NCBI RefSeq assembly: GCF_014651675.1
Contig: NZ_BMXI01000006.1
Coordinates: 186,001-250,000 of the forward strand
Length of the DNA stretch: 64,000 nt
Direction of reading: 5' to 3'
From: Roseibacillus persicicus
Lineage (GTDB): Bacteria > Verrucomicrobiota > Verrucomicrobiia > Verrucomicrobiales > Akkermansiaceae
A program made the position numbers and the translations under genes. This document shows, piece by piece, positions 51,653 to 60,263 of this stretch (positions are counted from its first letter, which is position 1; every line of letters starts with the position of its first letter). Under the pieces are notes generated by a model. The model was given only the letters and a program-made list of their open reading frames with translations. It was not told the DNA's origin and ran no database searches.

Positions 51653-53509
51653 ATGGGAAAGGTCCAGGTCATGTCCGAAACTCTCGCCAGCCAAGTCGCG
51701 GCTGGGGAAGTGGTTGAGCGCCCCGCCAGCGTGGTTAAGGAGTTGGTCGAGAATGCCCTCGACGCTGGAGCCCGCGAAATCGTGGTCGAGGTTCGCAAAG
51801 GCGGCATCGCCCTCATCAAGGTGCGGGACGATGGCTGCGGAATGTCGCGCGAGGATGCGGTCAAAAGCCTGGAGCGACATGCCACGAGCAAGCTCACGGC
51901 GGTGGAGGACCTAGATGGTATTCTGACTCTTGGCTTTCGCGGCGAAGCCGTGCCCAGCATCGCCAGCGTCTCGCGCTTCCGTCTGGTGACCAAGGAAAAG
52001 GGGGCTGATTTTGGCACCGAGGTTGTGGTCACCGGAGGCACTCTGGACGAAGTGCGCGAGGCCGGTTGCGCGGTGGGAACCGAGGTGGAGGTTAAGGATC
52101 TGTTTTTCAACATTCCCGCCCGGCGCAAATTTCTCCGCACCGAACAAACCGAGGGCGGCCACGTTGAACACGAGGTTCGCATGCATGCCCTGGCCTCGCC
52201 GGGAGTGCGTTTTGTTTTTCGCAAAGATGGCCGCACGGTCTTCGATGTTCCCGCGAGCAAGGACCCACGGGTTCGCATCGGCGAGCTCGATGGCCGCGAG
52301 CTCATGCGCACCATGTGTGAGGTCGATTGGCAGGACCGGGGCATTTCGGTCACCGGATTCGCGCTGCCGGTGGAAGGCGCGCGCAAGACCCGCAATGGCC
52401 AAGCGATGTTTCTCAATGGTCGTCCGGTGGATGATCGCGTGATCTGGAAAGCGGTGGCCGATGCCTATGGCGACCGATTGGGCAAGGGGATGTCACCGGT
52501 GGCATGGCTCTGGCTGGAGCTGCCGAGAGGTTCGGTCGACGTCAATGTGCACCCGGCAAAAAAGGAGGTGCGCTTTCATCGTCCCAGCGAGGTGCGCACC
52601 ATTTTGATAGATGCGGTGGCGGCTGGATTGCGGGGAGAGACGCAAGCAGATGAGCCGAACGCACCGGTGGAAGCTGATGAACTGTCGCCCATGGAGTGGG
52701 TTGGCGTCGATGGCGTGGGCGAAGAAGGCGAGGAGCGTTCCGCCTCCAAACCTTCTCTCAAGGCTGTGCCGTTGACGGGGAAGGGCTCCTCGAATTTGCC
52801 ACCTTTGCCTTCGCGGGAAGCGTTGCAGGAGTTGGTGCGCAAAGCGCCTCAGTCCTCGGCGTCTCCAGTGCTTTCTCCCCAGACGATCACCGTTTCGCAG
52901 CAACAGGAACTGGTGGTGGAAAAGGCTCCCCAGGAAGGGGCGGAGAGTTTTCGGCTCGTGGGTTGTTTGTATGACAAGTTCATCATCTTGGAGGGCAAGG
53001 ACGGTCTCGTGCTGATGGATCCCCGCAATGCCCGCGAGCGAATTGTGTATGAGCGCTTGTTAGGTCGAAACGCCCAAGGGCTTTCGCAGGGCCTACTGGT
53101 GCCCGTGGTGCTGCATCTCGATGCCCGCGACGCCGCCATTGTCTTTGCCAATCGCGAGAACTTTGCGGAGGCCGGAATGGACGTCGACGAGTTCGGCGGG
53201 AACACCGTGCAGATCCGCAGCGCGCCTGACTTTCTCGGCGAGGGGGAAGTGGAGGAGTTGGTGCTCCGGCTCGTCGATGAATTGATCGAAAGCGAAGGAA
53301 CCAAGGGCGGGCGCTCAGTGGCCTTTGAAATCTTTGCCGCCAAGTTCGCCAAGCAGGGCGCGCGCGGGGAGAAGGCCCGCTTGAACACTGCGCAGGCTCT
53401 GTTAGATGCTCTTTTCGAATGCCAGCTGCCCTATTGCACGGCCGATGGACGTCCTACTCTCGTGCACTACTCGACCAATGAACTCGAGCGCCGCTTCGGT
53501 CGGAAGTAG
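51653..53509 (+). CDS. mutL: DNA mismatch repair protein MutL
   Basis: MutL couples MutS mismatch recognition to strand incision. The protein has 618 residues. The N-terminal GHKL ATPase is intact: VAAGEVVERPASVVKELVENALDAGA (about 16-41), DDGCGMS, GFRGEAVPSIASVS and FFNIPARRKFLRT. The linker is Pro/Ser-rich (about 330-425). In the C-terminal domain the segment DPRNARERIVYE (about 458-469) occupies the place of the endonuclease motif DQHAx2Ex4E, with Gln, His and Ala replaced, and YCTADGRPT replaces CPHGRP. It may thus be endonuclease-deficient, like E. coli MutL. ATG 51653 is the family start. Confidence 0.95.
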   Translation: MGKVQVMSETLASQVAAGEVVERPASVVKELVENALDAGAREIVVEVRKGGIALIKVRDDGCGMSREDAVKSLERHATSKLTAVEDLDGILTLGFRGEAVPSIASVSRFRLVTKEKGADFGTEVVVTGGTLDEVREAGCAVGTEVEVKDLFFNIPARRKFLRTEQTEGGHVEHEVRMHALASPGVRFVFRKDGRTVFDVPASKDPRVRIGELDGRELMRTMCEVDWQDRGISVTGFALPVEGARKTRNGQAMFLNGRPVDDRVIWKAVADAYGDRLGKGMSPVAWLWLELPRGSVDVNVHPAKKEVRFHRPSEVRTILIDAVAAGLRGETQADEPNAPVEADELSPMEWVGVDGVGEEGEERSASKPSLKAVPLTGKGSSNLPPLPSREALQELVRKAPQSSASPVLSPQTITVSQQQELVVEKAPQEGAESFRLVGCLYDKFIILEGKDGLVLMDPRNARERIVYERLLGRNAQGLSQGLLVPVVLHLDARDAAIVFANRENFAEAGMDVDEFGGNTVQIRSAPDFLGEGEVEELVLRLVDELIESEGTKGGRSVAFEIFAAKFAKQGARGEKARLNTAQALLDALFECQLPYCTADGRPTLVHYSTNELERRFGRK

Positions 53510-53644
53510 TCCGAGCAACAGCCGGGTGCCGGGGAGGAGAATGATAATGGGTTGCATTGATTTACATGGTGGTTACCTTGCAGTGTGGCCAGCAAATCTC
53601 TTTTGAATGAAAATTCATGAGAAAGCCGGGCCAACCGACTTAAT

Positions 53645-56026
53645 ATGAAAGCACTTTCGCTCCAACTCTTCGCCCTGCTCGCCAGTGGTCTTTGCGCAAT
53701 GGCCCAAGAGCTGCCGGGCTGGGAGTTGGTGTGGGCGGACGAGTTTACCCAAGCGGATGGAACTTCCCCCGACGCGACCAAGTGGAACTTCAATCTGGGG
53801 CGAGGTTCGAACGGATGGGGGAATGCCGAGTTGCAGTATTACACCGACCGGACTGAAAACGCTCGCATCGAGAACAACCAGCTGATGATCGAAGTTCGGG
53901 AAGAGAACAACTACGCCAATTCGGGAGCCAACTACACCTCGGCGCGTCTCTTGACCCAAAACAAGCACACCTGGCAATACGGTCGCATGGAGGCTCGCAT
54001 CAAGGTTCCCGACGGGCAGGGACTGTGGCCCGCTTTCTGGACCCTGGGAGCGGACATCACGAGTGTGGGGTGGCCTTCGTGTGGTGAGATCGACATTATG
54101 GAATTTGTGGGGCGGCTGCCCGATGAAATCTTCGGGACCATTCACGGGCCGGGTTACGCGGGAGGGGATTCGTTTGAAAGCATTTACGAATTCGGAGGCC
54201 CGGTTTCCAGCGACTACCACACCTACGCCATCGAGTGGGAGGAAAACCTGATCAGGTGGTATGTCGATGGCATTCACTACCACACAGCGACCCCAGCCGA
54301 TGTGGCTCCTAACAGCTGGGCCTTTAACCATGACTTTTTCATCCTGCTCAACGTGGCGGTGGGGGGAAACTTCGGTGGTCCGGTCGGCTCTGCGGTCTCT
54401 TTTCCCAAGCAAATGCTGGTCGATTACGTTCGGGTCTATGCTCCGGCCGGGGGTGGAAACCGTCTGGCGAATCCGGGCTTTGAGACGGGCAGCCTATCGT
54501 CGTGGATCCCCTATGATGGTGCGGGGGCGAACGATCCCGGGGCCTTTGTTGAGTCCACGAACTCGACCTACTACAACGGGGGAAATGGGGGAGACCATGT
54601 TCTCACTCGTTCCGGAACCTATGTAGCCAAAGTGTTCGGCGATTTCATTGGAGCGGAGAATTTTAATGGAATCTATCAGGATGTGGCGGCCACTCCGGAT
54701 AGTCTTTGGAGCGCCCGTGGTTTTGCCCTAACCCATCCGCAGGATCTGATGAGTGGGACCAATACCGCTTGGCTGGAGGTGAGCTTCCGCGACGATTCGG
54801 ATGCGGTTCTCAGTCTCCATCGTTCGGAGATCCAGACTTCTTCCAACGTCACTCCGGGAGCTTGGATGGAATTGGAGGTGAACAAGACCTTGGACCCAAA
54901 TACCTTCGAAGTGACCGAAACGGCTTCCGAATTGACTGCTCCAGAGGGAACGACAAAGGTTCGCTTTCAAGTCGTCTATCGTCAGGACGAGGGCTACGAC
55001 GGTGGATCGATGTATTTCGACGATCTGAGTCTCGACGAGATTGTCGTCGAGCCTTTGGACCCAAGTTTGGAAATGGGAACGGTCGTGAGCTGGGTTCCGG
55101 AAAACTCTACCAGCAGCTATCAATTGCAGGCTTCGGAAGACGGGACCAGTTGGTCGAATGTGGGAGAGGCAATCGAGGGAGTTGAGCTCTCAGACTCCTT
55201 CAGTCCTTCACTTTCCGCTTTCTATCAGGTGGTGGAGACCACGGCGAGTTCCTCCGGGAATGGCGTGCTCAACCCCAGTTTCGAATCCATCGAACCAGCC
55301 CAATACCCGAGCCCCGGGGCCGTAGATTGGCGCATTGCTTCTAGTGAGGATCTTGACCCGAGCAACGGCTCCTCATCGATGACTGTGGAAGCAGTGTACG
55401 ACGCGTTCACTCCGAGGACGGGTGACCGGATGTTGGTTGTCGAAAGCTCCACCCCTTCTTCGGGGCCAGTGGTCGCTCCTTCCTCGGATGTTCGCAGTGC
55501 TCTCATTCCGGTGGATGCCAATACCGTCTACGACCTCACGTTCTACGCAGCGCATGTGGTGAAGACGGGCGGAGCGAACCCGCAGTTGAATGTCCGGTTT
55601 TACAATGCTGATTCGGGTTTTGTTGGCGATTCAGGTTACGAATCTTTTGCCTCCATCGACTCGTCCTGGACCGAAGTCACGAGTCGCTTTACGACTCCGG
55701 CGGGAACTGCGTTTGCGGAGGTCTCTTGGATTCAAGCGCTCGGTGCCGGAAACAATTTTCATTGGGTGACTCTCATCGACGACGTCGAGCTCCTCACCGA
55801 CAGCCTCCCCGGCACGGAAAATATTCTGAGCGCATCGCAAGAGCGGGGCTACCAAATCTCTTGGAACACCACCTTGGGGCGCAGCTATCAGATCACCTCC
55901 AGCAACGATCTACTGAGCTTTCCGACGGTCGAAGCCACCTTGAGTGGAGATGGCTCCTTGATGAGCCACTTTGGCCCAGCTCCTGAGGAGTCGCGCTTTT
56001 TTCGCGTCGAGGAATTAGCTCCCTAG
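53645..56026 (+). CDS. exported GH16 beta-glucanase with carbohydrate-binding-like domains
   Basis: A 793-residue secreted enzyme that probably hydrolyses beta-1,3/1,4-glucans such as laminarin. Signal peptide (KALSLQLFALLASGLCAMA). GH16 domain about 24-268: ELVWADEFTQ, DRTENARIENNQLMIEVRE, YGRMEARIKVPDGQGLWPAFW and catalytic GEIDIMEF with Glu148, Asp150 and Glu153, then EWEENLIRWYVDG and MLVDYVRVYAP. Two jelly-roll domains with Asn-Pro-x-Phe-Glu starts follow (NPGFETGSLSSW, about 276; NPSFESIEP, about 543). The end (YQITSSNDLLSFP, FFRVEELAP) is a C-terminal domain common in Verrucomicrobia. A small palindrome ATGAAAATTCAT (53607-53618) lies upstream. Confidence 0.9.
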   Translation: MKALSLQLFALLASGLCAMAQELPGWELVWADEFTQADGTSPDATKWNFNLGRGSNGWGNAELQYYTDRTENARIENNQLMIEVREENNYANSGANYTSARLLTQNKHTWQYGRMEARIKVPDGQGLWPAFWTLGADITSVGWPSCGEIDIMEFVGRLPDEIFGTIHGPGYAGGDSFESIYEFGGPVSSDYHTYAIEWEENLIRWYVDGIHYHTATPADVAPNSWAFNHDFFILLNVAVGGNFGGPVGSAVSFPKQMLVDYVRVYAPAGGGNRLANPGFETGSLSSWIPYDGAGANDPGAFVESTNSTYYNGGNGGDHVLTRSGTYVAKVFGDFIGAENFNGIYQDVAATPDSLWSARGFALTHPQDLMSGTNTAWLEVSFRDDSDAVLSLHRSEIQTSSNVTPGAWMELEVNKTLDPNTFEVTETASELTAPEGTTKVRFQVVYRQDEGYDGGSMYFDDLSLDEIVVEPLDPSLEMGTVVSWVPENSTSSYQLQASEDGTSWSNVGEAIEGVELSDSFSPSLSAFYQVVETTASSSGNGVLNPSFESIEPAQYPSPGAVDWRIASSEDLDPSNGSSSMTVEAVYDAFTPRTGDRMLVVESSTPSSGPVVAPSSDVRSALIPVDANTVYDLTFYAAHVVKTGGANPQLNVRFYNADSGFVGDSGYESFASIDSSWTEVTSRFTTPAGTAFAEVSWIQALGAGNNFHWVTLIDDVELLTDSLPGTENILSASQERGYQISWNTTLGRSYQITSSNDLLSFPTVEATLSGDGSLMSHFGPAPEESRFFRVEELAP

Positions 56027-56078
56027 GCAGGTGCTCAAAGAGGGTTGACTGAAGGAGGGGGAGCGGGAAGATTCGGCC

Positions 56079-57011
56079 ATGAGCGATAGGAAAGCAGTGG
56101 CACCGGGGAAGACGCGTTTGGGCTGGATTGGGACAGGAGTGATGGGGCGGAGCATGGCTCGGCATCTCATGGAGGCGGGGTTTGAGTTGACGGTTTTTTC
56201 GCGCACGAGGGAGAAGGCGGCCGAGTTGTTAGAGATGGGCGCGGAGTGGGTGGACTCTCCGGCGGAGGTGGCGCGGCGGTCTGAGGTGATCTTTACCATG
56301 GTGGGGTTCCCTTCCGATGTGCGGGAGGTGATCTTGGGGGAAGATGGAGTTTTGTCCGGCGCGAAGGCGGGATTGGTGATTGTGGATATGACCACCAGCG
56401 AGCCAACCTTGGCAAAAGAGATTTTCGAGCGGGCTCGGGAGAAAGAGGTGGCGAGTCTCGACGCCCCGGTTTCTGGGGGAGATGTGGGGGCCCGGAACGG
56501 AACTCTTTCTATCATGATTGGCGGGGAGAAGACCGTGGTTGAAACTCTGCAACCGTGCTGGGATGCAATGGGAAAAACGATTGTGCATCAGGGTGAACCC
56601 GGTGCGGGCCAGCACACCAAGATGGTGAACCAGACCCTCGTCGCTGCTGGCATGGTTGGAGTTTGCGAAGCCTTGCTCTATGCCTCTCGTGCGGGATTGG
56701 ATCTGGAGACGGTGTTGCAGTCGGTCTCTTCCGGGGCGGCTGGAAGCTGGGCTCTTTCGAACCTTGGCCCTCGTATCATCGCTCAGAATTTCGAGCCTGG
56801 TTTCTACGTCGAACACTTTATCAAAGACATGGGCATTGCCCTGGCCGAGGCGGAACGGATGGAGATCAAACTGCCGGGCTTGCAACTGGCCAGTGAACTT
56901 TACCTCAAGCTCCAGGAGATGGGGCACGGTCGCAAGGGGACGCAAGCTCTCCAGTTGGCGCTCGCCGAGATGAGCGGGGTGGACTGGAGTCAAGCTGGGC
57001 CGCGCTGTTAG
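56079..57011 (+). CDS. 3-hydroxyisobutyrate dehydrogenase-family oxidoreductase
   Basis: A 310-residue cytoplasmic NAD(P)-dependent beta-hydroxyacid dehydrogenase. Rossmann motif [17 protein letters not shown] (about 11-27), then [13 protein letters not shown], the substrate motif [22 protein letters not shown] (about 128-149) and catalytic-lysine segment [11 protein letters not shown] (about 176-186, Lys180), followed by [13 protein letters not shown]. The family reduces or oxidises 3-hydroxyisobutyrate, tartronate semialdehyde and similar acids; the exact substrate cannot be read. It lies 52 bp after the GH16 gene on the same strand and converges with the sulfotransferase, 14 bp apart. Confidence 0.88.
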   Translation: MSDRKAVAPGKTRLGWIGTGVMGRSMARHLMEAGFELTVFSRTREKAAELLEMGAEWVDSPAEVARRSEVIFTMVGFPSDVREVILGEDGVLSGAKAGLVIVDMTTSEPTLAKEIFERAREKEVASLDAPVSGGDVGARNGTLSIMIGGEKTVVETLQPCWDAMGKTIVHQGEPGAGQHTKMVNQTLVAAGMVGVCEALLYASRAGLDLETVLQSVSSGAAGSWALSNLGPRIIAQNFEPGFYVEHFIKDMGIALAEAERMEIKLPGLQLASELYLKLQEMGHGRKGTQALQLALAEMSGVDWSQAGPRC

Positions 57012-57025
57012 AAGGCTTTCTTAAG

Positions 57026-57895
57026 CTAGCTTGTGGGGAGCGTGTGTTGTTGCGGTTCGCTCTGCACTGCCTTCGAGGTGATGCGGAAGGCTTTGGAATC
57101 AGTGAGCTCGCGCCAGAACGAGAGTTGCGCGTACTTTTGAAAAAGGTCGGGAGGGAGAATGGTCGGACGCGGGCGCGGGGCAACCTCTTTGTGCACCCGG
57201 TGGAGACCATCGAGACCGAGTTGGGCGTCGAACTCCGGGGCGTCGTAGCTCACCGACTCGAAGTCATGTTGATAGGGCTCTTCGCCAAGAAACTCGTAAA
57301 TGAGTTTGAAAACGTCATTGGGTCTCTGGGTGAGCATGTCGTATTCAACAATGATGAGGCGGTCGGCGAACTCGGAGTAACAGGCTTCGCGCAGCGCTTG
57401 GTAGGGGAAGCCAACCAGACTATTGGGACCCGCCAAGGATTCCACGCGGGTGTAGACTGTGGCGCGTTGATTGGGGTGGGCAAAGATGCGGGTGTTCTCA
57501 AACGCATTGCGGTGAAACTGCCGCTCCATGGAGTCCATGATCCAGGCAACGTCGCGCACGAGACAAATGAGTTTGGCCTCGGGAAAGAGCTTCATGAGCG
57601 CGGAAAGTTTGGCGGTCCACGCCCGGTTGGTATCGAAGATGATGGGCTCGCTACGATCCGCATAGTAGCTCTCGAAGAGCCCCCGTAGGATTCGCCCCCG
57701 TTGCTCCTCGTCCACCATGCTGGACATTTCGCTGCCAGCCGAGACTTGCGAAATGACCCCCTCGAAGAGTCCGGCTACCGGACTGGACATGCCTGCGTGA
57801 AAGCGTGGGTTTTGACGTAGAAGGGCTGCGGTCAAGGTGGAGCCGCTGCGAGGCAAGCCCGAGATAAAGTGAAAGTTGGGTCCGTTGGTGGGCAT
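57026..57895 (-). CDS. sulfotransferase family protein
   Basis: A 289-residue cytoplasmic PAPS-dependent sulfotransferase-like protein. The 5'-phosphosulfate loop is ISGLPRSGSTL near residues 11-21, and the PAPS 3'-phosphate region is LICLVRDVAWIMDSMERQ (about 109-126, with the RDxxxxxxS pattern). A Phe-Tyr-rich body follows, with WRELTDS near the C-terminus. The acceptor (polysaccharide, lipid or protein) is unknown. It has no signal peptide. No PAPS-forming genes are adjacent. A 300-bp gap with a hairpin follows upstream. Confidence 0.82.
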   Translation of the reverse strand: MPTNGPNFHFISGLPRSGSTLTAALLRQNPRFHAGMSSPVAGLFEGVISQVSAGSEMSSMVDEEQRGRILRGLFESYYADRSEPIIFDTNRAWTAKLSALMKLFPEAKLICLVRDVAWIMDSMERQFHRNAFENTRIFAHPNQRATVYTRVESLAGPNSLVGFPYQALREACYSEFADRLIIVEYDMLTQRPNDVFKLIYEFLGEEPYQHDFESVSYDAPEFDAQLGLDGLHRVHKEVAPRPRPTILPPDLFQKYAQLSFWRELTDSKAFRITSKAVQSEPQQHTLPTS

Positions 57896-58078
57896 GAGAA
57901 GGGAGCGTGCTGAAGGCCGAGGGGTCTCAAGGGTGATAGCCTACCGTGTAAAAGTGTCGATAGTGACCAAGTTCGGTCGACTCTTTTTAGGAAAGGTCCG
58001 GGCAAAAACAATGGGCAAGGTTAGAAGTTGTTCGCCCCTTCTCTCCAGAAATAGCATTTTCCCTCTTGTCCCAAGAAG

Positions 58079-58131
58079 AAGACATTTCCCAGATGCTTTC
58101 GTTGCCCTTCGGCGCACCTGGGAAATGTCTT
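58079..58131. repeat. 14-bp perfect inverted repeat in the 57896-58195 gap
   Basis: aagacatttcccag and ctgggaaatgtctt flank a 25-nt loop. No U run follows on either strand, so it is not an obvious terminator. The rest of the 300-bp gap holds the sulfotransferase promoter region and the 3' flank of the beta-helix gene; I see no gene in it. Confidence 0.75.
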
Positions 58132-58195
58132 TCCCCTATGAAAAAATCGTTAGAGTTGCTTTCTCCTTATGTAAGGTAGCGGTTGTCCTGCGAGG

Positions 58196-60106
58196 CTATT
58201 CGGAATCCTTAATCTCAAGCTTGTAGAAGGCCTTCGGAGAGGGTGGGGCGGTGTCGGTGATGGTATAGATGCTCTCGACAGGGTCAAAGTCCGAACTGTT
58301 CCCAGCTTCTTCGTCCACCACGGTTGCGCCATCGAAGGTGAAGATGGAAACGAAGTCATTCAAATCGGTGGAACGGCTGACCACCCAAGCTTCGCCCTCG
58401 GCAATTTCTCTATCGTTGGTGAAGGAGAGGACGGCGCTGCCATCTGCTGCGATCCCAGTGAAACTCAAAACCAGGTCACCACTGGCGAGATCGTAGCTGG
58501 CGGTGAATTCGACTGCTCCAAGGTCGACCGTGGAGTCGGCTACGCGAGGATAGCCACGGGCATCGATGGGGAGGGCTTCCGAAGTGTCGGAGTCGTTATC
58601 CAAGTCTTGGCTGTCGGCCGGGAGACCGCCATTGTCACCAGCATTCTCGGCGACGCCTCCTTGCAGAATGAGCAGGGTGGATACGGGACCACCATTGTCT
58701 GCCAAAGTTCCGGTCACGATTCCATTGGTCTCCGAAGTGGTCGCGAAGACGTTGGCGGCATCGGTTTCGATGATTTGATCGCCGGGGAGGGTGAGACCTA
58801 TGGCTGAGCTAAAGAGATTGGGCGAACCGAGCACCAAGGCTCTGGAGCCATTGTGGGAAAGATCGGTGCTGCCGGTCGAAGCGTTGTTGAAAGCGACGAT
58901 TGAGTTGCCGACATTGAGACCGGTCGAGGCTGCATAAACTCCTCCGCCCCGGTTGGCCGCCGAGTTGGCGGTTACCGAACAGCTTTGCACATGGAGGTTG
59001 TTCGTGCCCCGACTGTAGATGCCTCCTCCGGAAGCTTGCGTGGAATTGCCGATGATTGTGCAGTTGGTGAGAACGGCTTCCGTGCAACTGTAGGCCGCGA
59101 TTCCGCTTCCGGCGTTGCTGACGTTGTTAGAAATGGTTGAACTGCTAACCGCAATAAAATCACTGTAGGAACTGGAAATGGCGCCTCCAAAGAAGGAAGA
59201 GCTGTTGTCGACGAAGGTGCTGTTTTCGATCAGAAGCTCTCCTGTAGAGTTGCTGAGAAGACCCCCGGCAATTCCCCGATTGCGAGTGGTGCTGGTGGCA
59301 GAATTTCCCGAGAGGAGGCTGTTCTCGATGCTCACCAAGTCCAAACTATCAGTCGCAATTCCTCCTCCGCTGGTGACAATATTCTGCGTGCTGCTCGTGG
59401 TGTTTCCTGAGACTTCGCAGTTGGAGAGAATCAGTTGGGAACCATCGTTTCTCGTGCCATCGGCGAAGATTCCGCCCCCTCGACCGCTGGCAGAATTGTC
59501 GCTAATTGAGCAATTGGTGAGGGTCAACTCCGACCGTTCGGAGTTAATGGCACCTCCGTTGGCAGAGGATACGTTGTTAGAAATATCACAGTTGGTCAGG
59601 GTCAGAATCGACTGTTCGACCTCAAGGGCTCCTCCCTTGATGCTATCGCCATCTATCAAGTTCAAGTTGGACAGCGAGACGGTGGAAAGGGGGATGTAGA
59701 AATGACGTGTCTGGTTGTCTCCTGAGATCGTAATCCGTTCTTCGGGTCCATTGATGGCGAGGTTTTCGCTAATGATGATTTCTCCCTGCGTCAGGGTTAA
59801 GGTCCCGACCAGTTCGGGTGCGAAGGTGATGGTGTCGGCCTCGGTCGTCGCGTTGGCTAGTAGGATCGCTTCGCGAAGAGTTGCGCCATCGGCATCGACG
59901 TCGGATAAAGTATCGACGGTGAAGTTCGCGGCTTGACCTGCCGCTGGAATCATCACTGCCGCAGTCGAAAGAGCCAATCCACCCCGTTGATGAAACTCCT
60001 TAATTGCCCGGTCCCTGATCCAGAGGAAGAAGGACTGCCTCCGCTGTCGCCCCGCCGATTGATTGATAGAAGGAGAGCGCCAATGAGGTGTGGAATGCTT
60101 ATTCAC
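58196..60106 (-). CDS. exported CSLREA-type beta-helix protein
   Basis: A 636-residue exported protein. The start is GTG at 60106; a long N-terminal part precedes the hydrophobic leader (GLALSTAAVMIPAAGQAA), so the true start may be later. The CSLREA domain is clear: FTVDTLSDVDADGATLREAI. Right-handed parallel beta-helix repeats follow (GGALEVEQSILTLTNCDISN, GGAINSERSELTLTNCSISD, GGGIFADGT, GGGIATDSLD), like chlamydial polymorphic membrane protein repeats. After about residue 500 a DSQDLDNDSDTSEALPIDARG segment and a beta domain close it. These proteins are usually surface-exposed; this one has no autotransporter barrel. Function unknown. Confidence 0.8.
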   Translation of the reverse strand: MNKHSTPHWRSPSINQSAGRQRRQSFFLWIRDRAIKEFHQRGGLALSTAAVMIPAAGQAANFTVDTLSDVDADGATLREAILLANATTEADTITFAPELVGTLTLTQGEIIISENLAINGPEERITISGDNQTRHFYIPLSTVSLSNLNLIDGDSIKGGALEVEQSILTLTNCDISNNVSSANGGAINSERSELTLTNCSISDNSASGRGGGIFADGTRNDGSQLILSNCEVSGNTTSSTQNIVTSGGGIATDSLDLVSIENSLLSGNSATSTTRNRGIAGGLLSNSTGELLIENSTFVDNSSSFFGGAISSSYSDFIAVSSSTISNNVSNAGSGIAAYSCTEAVLTNCTIIGNSTQASGGGIYSRGTNNLHVQSCSVTANSAANRGGGVYAASTGLNVGNSIVAFNNASTGSTDLSHNGSRALVLGSPNLFSSAIGLTLPGDQIIETDAANVFATTSETNGIVTGTLADNGGPVSTLLILQGGVAENAGDNGGLPADSQDLDNDSDTSEALPIDARGYPRVADSTVDLGAVEFTASYDLASGDLVLSFTGIAADGSAVLSFTNDREIAEGEAWVVSRSTDLNDFVSIFTFDGATVVDEEAGNSSDFDPVESIYTITDTAPPSPKAFYKLEIKDSE

Positions 60107-60263
60107 GATGGTTGGATGACGGGTTAAAGTGTCAAGGTGGCCAACTGAGGAGTGAGCAATATTAGTGCCAAAAGTGATAGTTTTTTAACCTAATCGCTTT
60201 TTCCGGCTTTGGAGGCTGTTGCCCTGTTAGAGAGCTGGTTTCCCAAGAGTGGCGTGGCTTGAT

